Assembly (NCBI GenBank): GCA_029204225.1 | Contig: CM055104.1 | Span: 28,216,253 to 28,280,252 of the forward strand | Length of the DNA stretch: 64,000 bases | Reading direction: 5' to 3' | Origin: Diphasiastrum complanatum | Lineage: Eukaryota; Streptophyta; Lycopodiopsida; Lycopodiales; Lycopodiaceae | Shown here: piece after piece, positions 26,201-33,999 of the stretch | How positions within the stretch are numbered: position 1 is the first letter of the stretch | Layout of the letters: every line of letters starts with the position of its first letter | The notes under the pieces: generated by a model | Databases searched by the model: none | Told to the model about the DNA's origin: nothing | The model's input: the letters and a program-made list of their open reading frames with translations, nothing else | Program-made: the position numbers and the translations under genes

Positions 26201-29200
26201 AGTGCATAAATTCTGACATCGCAACTGCACATATAGTAATGAAAAAACTACACTTTCTCATGTGAAGGTCCAAAATCTTCAAAAAAAACTTAGGCATGCT
26301 CTGGTGTTCATGTCATACAGTATTAAGTGATTACTGCAAACGGACATAAGAAATCATGTGACAGGTGGCAAAAAAACAAATGTTCTACCATTCTCCTTGC
26401 CATAGATTGTCAGACGAACTGACAACACTGGTGCTTATCCAAGGCACATCCACGGTCCACCTTTTGCACTTTGTAAAAGAATGAAAACACAATGGGTGGT
26501 AGAATGTTGTCATCTAGAGCATCACTATGCTCATAATGATTATTCACAGATCAGACAGCTCAGTAATATAGCAGTAATCTACTGATGATATTTTATGATA
26601 CATTCAAAAACTTTTATAATGTTGAACAGATTGAAAACCATATCTTATTGGTGTATCAACACACTAATGAGGCCTGCTCGCTATATACAAGTCTAGAAAT
26701 GGACATTCATCAACATGCAATATGACATGCAACTAATTTTCAGATTGGAAGAGATGCTATCATAGAAAATTCCCACAAGTTTTGAAGTAAAACAAAGTTA
26801 GGAATAGGCTAAAAACTATAGCACACACATCTAACAGTGTTTGAAATTGATTCCTGAGCATTAAAGATCATGAAAGATGCATTTTGTGATCTAACCCACA
26901 CTTCCTCCTTGAACCTTGGCGCAAAACCAGCAAGTAGAAAATCGATTGGAGTCAAATGAAGTATGGAGAGAAATGAATGCTTGATCAGATTTACCCTTTG
27001 CTGGAATTTCAAAGAAAGAGGCCTCAAGAAGATGGCCGATGAGCAAGCGATCAAAAGAGTAAAGAGCTTTTTTGTAGCTCGTGTGTTTGTCTATTATATA
27101 GGCTGAAATCAAAATAACAAGTGTTGTGGTGTGTTGACACCTCAATAGGATTGCATGCATGCAATTTGGTGACTCATCGAGGAGGTGTGGTGACTCACCT
27201 CTTCTAATTAATTTGATTATTTTTCCCCATATTAGATGTATGGTGGTCTAGGGCCTATGACAAGTGTCCATAGACCCAACTCTCAAAATAGCAAGTGAAG
27301 TTAGACTCTCCACCTCTACATCGATCTACTAAAGGCCCCAAAATATTTTTGTGAACTTAGGACCTTGACATTGGGGGGGCTAAAAAATATTGGTACCCCA
27401 AGTAACTTAGACAACTTAAAACCAATTTCTTGGGACATACCCCCATAGAAAATTCTAAGGAAAATTCCAAGTTAAATCCTTTTGTGAAGATTTAGAGGTC
27501 AACAACTCCCCCTTAAATCAAACAATAGGTACAATGCCAAGACTTTGCCAATGTTTCTCGAACCTGCCCCGATCCAATGATTGAAGATGTCAACAACCAT
27601 GTCTTCACTTGCTACATATTCCACATGTTCTTCTCTACCAGGTCACGAATATGGTGAAACCTCGTAGCAATATGTTTAGTTCTCGGATGAAAGACCGAGC
27701 CTTTGCTAAGAGATATAGCAGATGTATTATCCAGCAATAAAACATAAGGATTTTCCTGATAGACTCTAGGCTGATTGGAAATGTATTGTAACCAAAGGAT
27801 CTCGTTGCAGGCTTTCCCTGCTGCCACATGCTCGGCTTCACAGAGGATGACTGAGCCACCATGCTTTGCTTTTTGCACACCCATGTGACTGCGGCACCTG
27901 CAACCAAAGAAATTGCTCCAGAGATACTTTTTGAATCATCCTTGCGGGACATCCAACTAGCATTTGCACATGTGATCACCTATCACATTTGCACATGTGA
28001 TCACGTGCATATCACTGTCACCTGAATAACACAAACCGTAATCCATAGTTTTCTTAAGGTACTTTAGCACATATTGGGCCAAATACCAATGCTTCATATC
28101 AGGATTATTGCAATTTCAAAGATAGAGGAAATTTGTTGCTTTACTAACTGCATATTTTCCAAAGACTTAGTTGCAATAAGAGTACTATCGTCCACATAAA
28201 CTCCAATGATGACTATGTCATCATTCAAGTACTTGGTGTAGACATTAAGATCTGTAGTTGTTCATGTAAAGCCAAGATACTTTAGTCTAGCATCCATCTT
28301 CTGGTACCATGCCCGAGCAGATTGCTTTAGACCATAGATGCATAGATGCTTCGTAGAAAGCAAACTGCATCTGAAAATTCTGGAGAAACGAATCCTTTAG
28401 GCTGCTCCATAGAAAGTTTCTCCTTTAATTCACCATACAAATAAGCAGTTTTTTCATCTACTATATGAACAAGTAATTTATATTTGGCTGCATAGGCAAA
28501 AATATATCTCACACTTGCGTGTTTCACTACAGGAGAGAAAATTTCATAAAAGTATATTCCAAACTTTTGTGTGAAACCTCTAGCAACCAATCTAGCTTTA
28601 TAACGACCAATTTTTCCATCTGGACCAAATTTACATCTAAATATCCATTTACACTTGATAGCATTACAGCCTTCAAGTAACGGTTGTAAAGTCCGGACAT
28701 TCCTCTTGTGCATAGAATCAATCTCTTCTTGCATGGCCTGCAACCACTTTTCTTTTTCGGGTCCTTGCATGGCTTCTTCATAAGTACTTGGTTCTCCTAC
28801 AAGACAACAAATTTCATCAAGAAAGTGATTGTCATCAAATGATTGTGTGGTTGGTTCTCCACTTAATCTTCAGGATCTCCTGAGCAGTTCTTCCGGTGTA
28901 TGACCGACTTGGATCCTTCTAGCTCTCGACCTAGCTTCTGCTTGATGACGTGGTTCATCCTCCATAGTTGCATGTAGTTCACCACTTGGTCCAGGCTGAT
29001 CCAGATTCGGCTCATAAAAGTTGTATCCATCACGATCCATACCCTCCAAGAATTTATCTTCTTCAAAGATTACTTCTCTGCATTCAATGGTCTCTCTCTC
29101 GGCAGGAAAATGTATTTGGTAATAGCTTGAATGATTTACATATCCAACAAATATACCTTTTCTAGTGTGCTGATCCCACTTCGTTCTCTTGTCCTTCGGG

Positions 29201-32200
29201 ACAAAGACATGAGCTAGACACCCAAAAACTCTTACATGAGCAAAATTAGGCTTTCTTCCTCACCATAGTTCATGCGATGATTTTGAAGCTGTAGGGGTCT
29301 TCAAAATCCGATTCTACAGATAGTTAGCAACTCCAACTGCATTGGCCCAACCACTGAAGTGGAAATCTTTATGTCACAGCCAGAAGGATATGATTTGAGG
29401 GGTGAGTAACACCTTGTCTGCAGAATTCACAAGGGACTCTATGGGCTGAAACAGTCACCCAGAGCCTGGTTCTAGAAAATCAATGCATTCCTTATTGAGA
29501 ATGGTTTTATTCCAAACTCAGCAGATTCGAATGTCTACTTCAAATTTGTATCGAATTTCTTCATCATCATCACTCTCTATGTGGATGATACACTATTATT
29601 CAGTAACAATCTGAATTTGATGAAGGATACGAAATGCAAAATGACTGATATGGGTCCAGCCCATTATTGTCTCGAAATCAAAATTTTCCGAATTCGACCC
29701 AGCAGACTGATTTTTATCAGCCAGCAAAGATATCTCACAAATGTGCTGGGAAAGTATGGAATGGCCAACCGCAAACCAAGTCACTTTCCACTCGACCCTG
29801 GACTGAAGTTGTCAAAGGAACAATCTCCTCAAACTGACGCATAAAAGGAGGAGATGAAGCAATATCCAGTTCACTCCATCATCGGCTCACTGATGTATGC
29901 CATTAATGATCTGCACTCGACCTGACATTGCATATTCAATCAGTTCACTCAGCCAGCTCCTATCAAATCCAGGATCAGCACATTGAAAAGCACTCACAAA
30001 GGTCATGAAGTACATCCAAGCCACCAAACATCTTAGCATCTGTGGAGGCAGCCAACCTACCAATATACTTGAAGGATACACAGATGCATATTGGGCAGGG
30101 GACGTTGATACCAGAAGATCGACTTTTGGATTTGTATTTTTATACAATCAAAGCCCAGTCTCTTGGAACAGCCGAAAGCAGACCTCAGTAGCATTATCAT
30201 CAACCGAATCAGAATACATTGCTGCCACGAATGCTACTAAGGAGGCAATTTGGTTGAGGCGCCTGCTAGCAGAAATCGACCTTGCACAGTCACATCCAAC
30301 AACCATTTTCTGTGACAATCAAAGCACCATTGCTCTCTCTCTCAATCCGAGATTTCATTCACAAAACAAGCATATCGAGATCAGGTATCATTATTTAAGA
30401 GAGAAAGTCCAAAGCAAGGGGGTATTATTAGTCTACTGCAGGACAGCATCAAAGGCCCTATCAAAAAAGCATCATCTCAGATTCAACGACATGTTAAATC
30501 TGAAAATCAAAACTTTCCAGGATCCACATTAAGGGGGAGTGTTGGATTTCAATGCTCAGCCTCAAATCCATTTATTAATGAGCATCCAGAAAACTTTACA
30601 AAACACAGAAAACAGAAGGCTCGAGTTTTTCCAAAAGATCAAAAAATCCACTATCAGATTTTTTCGACCCAATGTCAAGCCTAACAAACAGAGATTTTCC
30701 GACCCTAGGTCAGGTCAGATCGGTTCGGATTTTTTCTGACCCTTCACTAAATTATCCGGGCGCGTTCGACCCTGGATCGGATTGAATCAGATCTAATTTT
30801 TCGGACCCCGGAAATTCGACCCTCAGCATATTTTTCGACCCAGTGTATATTTTTCAACCCTTTGTATCAAATCCGACCCTATGTAATTTTCGATATTGTC
30901 GGTTAGAAATCCGACCCAACAACTTCGCATTGACAGTCCGCCTATTTTGTACATGTATTTACAGTTACAAGGCGGTTGTAATTAATATAGAAGATAGCAT
31001 TCAATGCGAGTTAGTTGTAGATATTTTTGGTATATCTAATCCTAGAATCTTCATCAGAAAACTTCCTTATGATATTCCAGCTCTGATTATCCATTAATTT
31101 GTATCAGCATTATCACGCTCAACAAGCTGAAGTTATAACTTCATGCCCTTGTACTCATTGTTGATACTAATCAGAGTGCAATTTGTCCTACTGCTGTTAT
31201 TGTTCTATTGCGCATTTGTTTTAATCCTTCGTTTGAATTATTTTTGTTGCTAACTGTGGCGCTTCCGATTCACGCATCAAGCTCGCTCCCAGCTTCCGCT
31301 CATACCCACTGATTTCCGACAGTGCCAACATACACTTAGCTGCTTCTAACAAAGTCCGGTTCCTCCTCTCACCCACACTGTTGTGTTGTGGTGTGTAGGC
31401 TGTGGTGGTTTGATGAGATATCCCCTTAGTCTCACAAAACTCCATAAATTCATTAGATATAAATTCACCACCTTGATCCGTTCTTAAAAGAATAAGTTTA
31501 TGATGGGTACTTCGTTCCGCAAAAACCAAATCTTTTTGAACATATCTAAAGCCTCAGATTTTCCCTTGATAAAATAGACTACGGAAAATCTTGTGAAATC
31601 ATCTATGAATGTTATAAAATATTCTGATCTTGATAAAGAAGTAACATTCATAGGACCACAAAGGTCACTATGCACCATTTCTAAAGGCTTAGAGGCTCGG
31701 AAAGCTTCCTGATTAAAAGGATTTCTATGCATTTTTTCTTTGTAACAGGCTTCACAAGATAGATTCGAAACAAGATCTCTGATACTGGAACCATCGAACT
31801 GACCAACAGTGCTCCTCTTGTGCAGAGACTTCAAGGACATATGATACAACCTTCTGTGCCATAAGAGACCTGAGTTTGACACCACATGTACTTCCTCCTT
31901 TCCTGGTAGCATCTATACATAGTACAAATTCTTCCTTCTTTGTGCTTTAGCTATCACTGACTTTGTCTTCATGTCCAATATTCTGCATAAGTCAGTGTCG
32001 AAAGAGACTTTCATTCCTGCATCCACAATTTTGGCAATGGAAACTAGATCTCTTTGCAAGCTAGGAACATACAACACTCCTTCTAGAATCTTGCTGCCAG
32101 TCAAAGTTTTCATGGTTATTTCACCAATTCCATGCACTGAAGGCATGCTACCATCTCCTAACATTACATTATTATGATAAGATCCCAATGAAAGATTTGA

Positions 32201-33405
32201 TAGCATTGATTACTTACTGATGCTTTTGTTGTCTTATGCTTCATTTGATACCAATATTTGTGATGGAGTCTAACAATTTAACACTTGGTTTTAAGTTTTG
32301 AAACAAGCATTGCAAAGCACATTATGTAGGAACTAGGCATACAGTATACAATCATACCGACAATAACTACTTAGAGAATGAATAATTCAGTGAATGAAAA
32401 AACAAAAAACCCTACACAAACTTAGATAATAATTGTATGATTATATGTAGAAACCCTAAAGGCTGAATCATTATCTCATTACATGTTTCTAGAAACCCAA
32501 AATGATAGTTTGATTTGGGGCTCAAGGATGTAGAAGCCAGTACACTTTTACATAGAAATAGCCCAGAATACCAACTCCGGAGTAAGCAATTGATTGATTA
32601 CTACACCTTGGAGTTCTTTTTAGCCCTTGTACAATGTTTTTTACATTGTACATAGTTGAAACAAATTTCCGTGAATATTTCAGAAAACAAACTACAAAAG
32701 AAGAATTTTTCACTGCAATTTTTTGGAACACTCCAAAGACTAGGAACGCTATGTACAGGTGGCAAAATGCACTGCCTCTGCGGTCTATGTTTATAACAAG
32801 TTAGTGCTCGGAAGAACTGCCATGAATATCAACCAAACATCATATACAGTTCACCATCCCAAGATTACCTTGTCAATAGGCTCTGGAGCCGGCGTCAGTC
32901 TCATTTGAGCATTTGCTAATAACAAAACAAGGTGCTCCCTCTGGTTTTTTACATTGTCTATCTGCATTTTACACGAAGTAAAAGACTGTAAGCCATCATT
33001 CACAAAAAGTATGAACACCAAACACCAAACAGCATGATGCTTGCTGACCTGAAAGCCAAAGAACTCGCAGAGCCAATCCAGTAAATCCAAACCAGCCCTC
33101 CAGCGCAAGTTAGGAGGTCTTCTCAATTCTCCAACACTTTGCAGCGCAGCCACTGCTGCCCTAACCTGATGGTATACATGAGAACCCCAGGCTTGTCCAG
33201 TTAATGCCACACATACTTCAGCTCCGAATCGAAATACTGTGGTTAAGCAGCTTGTTATTGAGCGTGTTAAGCTGATGGGGAGTCGGATACTTACCTCTGG
33301 GAATTGCACAGCGCGGTGATCTGCCAGCATGTCGTGCACCGGCAAGATATTATAAACCTCCCCTGAACTCTGCGCTCTGCCCCTGCTCGTCCCCATTCTG
33401 TCCAT
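8213..33405 (-). CDS. callose synthase (1,3-beta-glucan synthase), GSL5/CalS12-like, 5' part with 13 exons
   Basis: Callose synthases are large plasma-membrane enzymes that make beta-1,3-glucan from UDP-glucose. They act in wound and pathogen papillae, cell plates, pollen and plasmodesmata. I joined 13 minus-strand exons, listed separately, totalling 1436 nt (478 codons plus 2 nt). All have GT/AG borders and compatible phases, with no stop. The product starts MDRMGTSRG, lacks the Vta1-like N-terminal extension, and carries [28 protein letters not shown] and [15 protein letters not shown]. Further motifs are [28 protein letters not shown] and [16 protein letters not shown], ending [16 protein letters not shown]. 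This is the FKS1-like domain and first membrane cluster. The missing Vta1 domain and WP-type motifs place it with GSL1/GSL5. The catalytic Glucan_synthase domain is not in the window. It either follows beyond an intron of more than 8.2 kb or is lost. Confidence 0.93.
8374..8572 (-). CDS. callose synthase exon 12
   Basis: 199 nt, one completing base plus 66 codons, acceptor CTAACAG and donor GTGACA. It encodes [17 protein letters not shown], a transmembrane [15 protein letters not shown], and [14 protein letters not shown]. The WSNAA-like motif is typical of the GSL5/CalS12 type. Confidence 0.94.
8573..10461 (-). other. callose synthase intron 11
   Basis: 1.9 kb, AT-rich, with no coding signal apart from a tRNA-derived SINE at 10269-10359. 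Confidence 0.7.
10269..10359 (+). mobile_element. tRNA-derived SINE, copy 1
   Basis: The A box is TGGCTCAATTGG (10277-10288) and the B box is AGTTCGAGTCT (about 10320-10330), spaced as in a tRNA gene. A TTGGAAACCAA stretch follows. A second copy with the same boxes and tail is at 57566-57652. The D-arm and T-arm half look tRNA-like, but a cloverleaf does not form convincingly, so this is a SINE head and not a tRNA gene. Confidence 0.7.
10462..10585 (-). CDS. callose synthase exon 11
   Basis: 124 nt, phase 1 to 2, acceptor AATGCAG and donor GTACAA. It encodes [16 protein letters not shown] and a hydrophobic [18 protein letters not shown] helix. Confidence 0.92.
11240..11470. repeat. GC-rich island with a 17-bp perfect hairpin
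   Basis: The arms GGCAGCTCACGCTGCCC (11252-11268) and its complement (11284-11300) flank a 15-base loop. A G-rich stretch (11335-11405) and a second short inverted repeat (CCCGC/GCGGG near 11440-11460) follow. The sharp GC shift inside an AT-rich intron suggests an inserted element of unknown type. Confidence 0.6.
12058..12823. mobile_element. candidate non-autonomous DNA element (MITE-like)
   Basis: Both ends carry CCCGTTCC in inverted orientation (12058 and 12816-12823) and are rich in GGAAC/GTTCC. The right end has a perfect 46-bp palindrome (12770-12815). No transposase is encoded. The assignment rests on ends and palindromes only. Confidence 0.45.
12770..12815. repeat. perfect 46-bp palindrome
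   Basis: Two 23-base arms meet at 12792/12793 (centre ATGCAT) with no loop and no mismatch. Pairing extends 3 more bases on each side after one mismatch. Confidence 0.95.
14240..14555. repeat. 159-bp tandem duplication
   Basis: ATGACACATTGAATGGCCAT at 14271 recurs at 14430, and the flanks (AAGCCCAAAAGC, GCAGATGTACTGCAA) repeat with the same offset. The copies differ at a modest number of sites. Confidence 0.85.
15495..15615 (-). CDS. callose synthase exon 10
   Basis: 121 nt, phase 0 to 1, acceptor CTCCAG and donor GTAAGC. It encodes [17 protein letters not shown] and [15 protein letters not shown], both membrane-associated. Confidence 0.9.
15838..15951 (-). CDS. callose synthase exon 9
   Basis: 38 codons, phase 0 to 0, acceptor CTGCAG and donor GTAAGG. 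It encodes [20 protein letters not shown] and the start of the first transmembrane segment. Confidence 0.93.
15952..18628 (-). other. callose synthase intron 8
   Basis: 2.7 kb. It contains a plus-strand LINE reverse transcriptase fragment at 17296-18060 and is otherwise featureless. Confidence 0.7.
17296..18060 (+). pseudogene. LINE reverse transcriptase core fragment
   Basis: It encodes [20 protein letters not shown], then [38 protein letters not shown] (the catalytic [YF]xDD block as YTDD) and [12 protein letters not shown]. Several frame changes and stops occur, with one frame ending near 17555 and the next starting near 17620. It lies antisense to the callose synthase. It could derive from the same family as 4847-7203, whose RT core is missing. 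Confidence 0.8.
18629..18695 (-). CDS. callose synthase exon 8
   Basis: 67 nt, one completing base (Trp) plus 22 codons, acceptor CGTGCAG and donor GTAAAT. It encodes [19 protein letters not shown], matching the family RCF..LKWPL..GSNF block. Confidence 0.9.
19064..19140 (-). CDS. callose synthase exon 7
   Basis: 77 nt, phase 0 to 2, acceptor CTGCTAG and donor GTACAA. It encodes [17 protein letters not shown] plus TG of the next Trp codon. Confidence 0.92.
19604..19738 (-). CDS. callose synthase exon 6
   Basis: 45 codons, phase 0 to 0, acceptor ATTTCAG and donor GTGAGC. It encodes [16 protein letters not shown] and [15 protein letters not shown]. Confidence 0.93.
20518..20650 (-). CDS. callose synthase exon 5
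   Basis: 133 nt, one completing base plus 44 codons, acceptor GATTAG and donor GTAAGG. It encodes [20 protein letters not shown] and [11 protein letters not shown], among the most conserved blocks of the family. Confidence 0.93.
22380..22832 (-). pseudogene. gypsy gag fragment
   Basis: The minus-strand frames encode [20 protein letters not shown]. After a break they continue with [19 protein letters not shown] and [13 protein letters not shown]...[10 protein letters not shown], a Retrotrans_gag-like core. The frame is interrupted by a stop near 22700. Confidence 0.55.
22850..23125 (+). pseudogene. gypsy reverse transcriptase fragment, plus strand
   Basis: It encodes [36 protein letters not shown] and [12 protein letters not shown], the fingers and palm start of Ty3 RT. 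It stops at the APxT block where unrelated DNA begins. Its orientation is opposite to both neighbouring gypsy pieces. Confidence 0.9.
23192..23372 (-). repeat. LTR-end fragment, same family as 63528-63715
   Basis: About 180 bp closely match 63533-63705 (CGCCAAGTGAAGATCTT..., ACATGCAAACCAAAAGGACAC, CAGTGAATGAA). At 63.5 kb this sequence directly abuts a primer site, so it is the 3' end of an LTR. Here it sits downstream of the minus-strand gypsy pol, as a 3' LTR would. Confidence 0.65.
23375..25440 (-). pseudogene. gypsy pol: protease end, RT, RNase H, integrase zinc finger
   Basis: On the minus strand from 25440 the frames encode a protease C-terminal segment, then the pre-RT region ([19 protein letters not shown]). 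RT follows ([57 protein letters not shown]), then the connection ([18 protein letters not shown]), RNase H ([37 protein letters not shown]) and the integrase zinc finger ([19 protein letters not shown]...CRPCQ). The DDE core is deleted and an LTR end follows at 23372. At least four frame breaks are present. Confidence 0.9.
25974..26065 (-). CDS. callose synthase exon 4
   Basis: 92 nt, phase 0 to 2, acceptor GAACAG and donor GTCTAC. It encodes [17 protein letters not shown], equivalent to the family FRRKLL.NYT.WC.YLG block. It is isolated between two retroelement-filled introns, but the phase matches on both sides. Confidence 0.88.
26830..27504 (-). repeat. 3' LTR of the minus-strand copia element
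   Basis: On the minus strand a polypurine tract (AAGGGGGAG, ending about 27505) is followed by TGTTGACCTC. A TATATAA box near 27095-27105 is followed by CAAACACACGAGC, a plausible transcription start. The far end is approximate (near 26830). Confidence 0.65.
27605..28860 (-). pseudogene. copia RT and RNase H
   Basis: RT starts near 28860 with [33 protein letters not shown] and [13 protein letters not shown]. It continues with [20 protein letters not shown] and the catalytic [11 protein letters not shown] (about 28185). RNase H has [42 protein letters not shown] and [16 protein letters not shown]. Breaks include a frameshift near 28330 and a 26-bp duplication at 27961-28005. Confidence 0.9.
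29080..29355 (-). pseudogene. copia integrase C-terminal part
   Basis: The minus strand encodes [12 protein letters not shown], a stop, [11 protein letters not shown], then [20 protein letters not shown] and [19 protein letters not shown]. These are the usual blocks just after the copia integrase core. It is continuous with RT downstream and separated from the integrase core by the plus-strand insert. Confidence 0.85.
29357..30535 (+). pseudogene. plus-strand copia RT and RNase H fragment
   Basis: It begins abruptly inside RT ([13 protein letters not shown]) and continues with [19 protein letters not shown] and [16 protein letters not shown]. RNase H has [53 protein letters not shown] and [13 protein letters not shown]. 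The 30005-30532 RNase H part is open. It is closely related to the element at 48.6-51.1 kb, sharing [20 protein letters not shown]. Confidence 0.9.
30540..31250 (+). repeat. 3' LTR of the plus-strand copia fragment
   Basis: The polypurine tract AAGGGGGAG (30531-30539) is followed by TGTTGGATTTC. About ten short YCGACCC repeats lie between 30650 and 30920. The right end is approximate, where minus-strand integrase resumes near 31250. Confidence 0.7.
31250..32206 (-). pseudogene. copia protease end, GAG_pre-integrase and integrase core
   Basis: It encodes [17 protein letters not shown]...[19 protein letters not shown], then [18 protein letters not shown] with the zinc finger CEACYKEK. The DDE core follows ([54 protein letters not shown]), so D, D and E are visible. 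There is a frame change near 31500. The end is cut by the plus-strand insert. Confidence 0.92.
32869..32961 (-). CDS. callose synthase exon 3
   Basis: 31 codons, phase 0 to 0, acceptor AATGCAG and donor GTAATC. It encodes [19 protein letters not shown]. Intron 3, which follows, is 6.8 kb and contains copia elements. Confidence 0.93.
33049..33165 (-). CDS. callose synthase exon 2
   Basis: 39 codons, phase 0 to 0, acceptor CATCAG and donor GTCAGC. It encodes [18 protein letters not shown] and [13 protein letters not shown], both conserved in the family. Confidence 0.93.
33295..33405 (-). CDS. callose synthase exon 1
   Basis: 37 codons from ATG at 33405 to CCAGAG, followed by donor GTAAGT. It encodes [13 protein letters not shown]...QFPE. 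ATG 33405 is chosen, with ATG 33396 as alternative. An in-frame ATG at 33465 would add 20 residues unlike the family. Confidence 0.92.
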
Positions 33406-33900
33406 CGCCCTGAGAAATCTAACCCTCTTAGATCCAACCTCACTGTAACAATAGCTCACACTCAAACCACTATTCCTACACTGAAAACTAATGTTCTGAA
33501 GAGCTATCCCTGAATGCCCAACAAGCCTTAAGGCATGTCAGATCATCCGTTATGTCTCGCAGATGCAAAGACAGGCCATGTACAATTCCCCTGCACCTCA
33601 TGATCGCCCTGGATCGGATCAGCCCGCGCAATGCTAACGCGCTTGAGGAAAATGGCGCTGTAGACTAATCCATGGCGATGGCGGGCAGAAAGAGAAGAGA
33701 AGAGAAGAGAAAAGGGAGGCAGAAGCAGCCTCGATGAAAGGAATGAAAAGAAAGCGATATGCGATGTGGATGGGAGAGGGCCTACCCGTGAAGGGCTGAA
33801 GGGCCCATACTGGCCTTTCTTGTTGGGCTTTTCGCACTTCACCGCTCTTTCTGAAGGGCACTGACTGGTGGCACCCACCCCCCATTTTCAATTTGTATTT
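33406..33900 (-). promoter_or_regulatory. 5' flank / leader of the callose synthase gene
   Basis: The minus strand is CT-rich at 33690-33725 (repeated TTCTC), as plant 5' leaders often are. No clear TATA box can be fixed and no protein signal is credible in the overlapping ORFs. The promoter role is inferred from position only. Confidence 0.4.
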
Positions 33901-33999
33901 AGGGAAATGACTCGGTCAAAAATGGTTGGGTAATTTCTGCCAAACTCCCCCTCCCCCTTTTTCTCCAAGTCATCCTCTGGATTGAAAACAAAATTCCAA

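Larger units (their letters stand above)
26830..32206 (-). mobile_element. Ty1/copia element, pol and 3' LTR, interrupted
   Basis: The minus-strand order is protease region, GAG_pre-integrase, integrase, RT, RNase H, polypurine tract and LTR, with integrase before RT as in Ty1/copia. A plus-strand copia fragment (29357-31250) splits the integrase. The 5' LTR and most of gag are missing. The element lies in the same orientation as the callose synthase, inside intron 3. Confidence 0.88.
26066..32868 (-). other. callose synthase intron 3
   Basis: 6.8 kb, almost entirely copia sequence (26.8-32.2 kb). The 32207-32868 part shows no gene. Confidence 0.75.

Noticed and set aside
27957-28010. Possible CRISPR-like direct repeat (CATTTGCACATGTGATCAC twice)
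   Set aside because: Only two copies in a plant copia RNase H. It is a simple 26-bp duplication.
33543-33891. Overlapping ORFs upstream of the callose synthase start
   Set aside because: They are low-complexity frames over a CT-rich leader, with no family resemblance.
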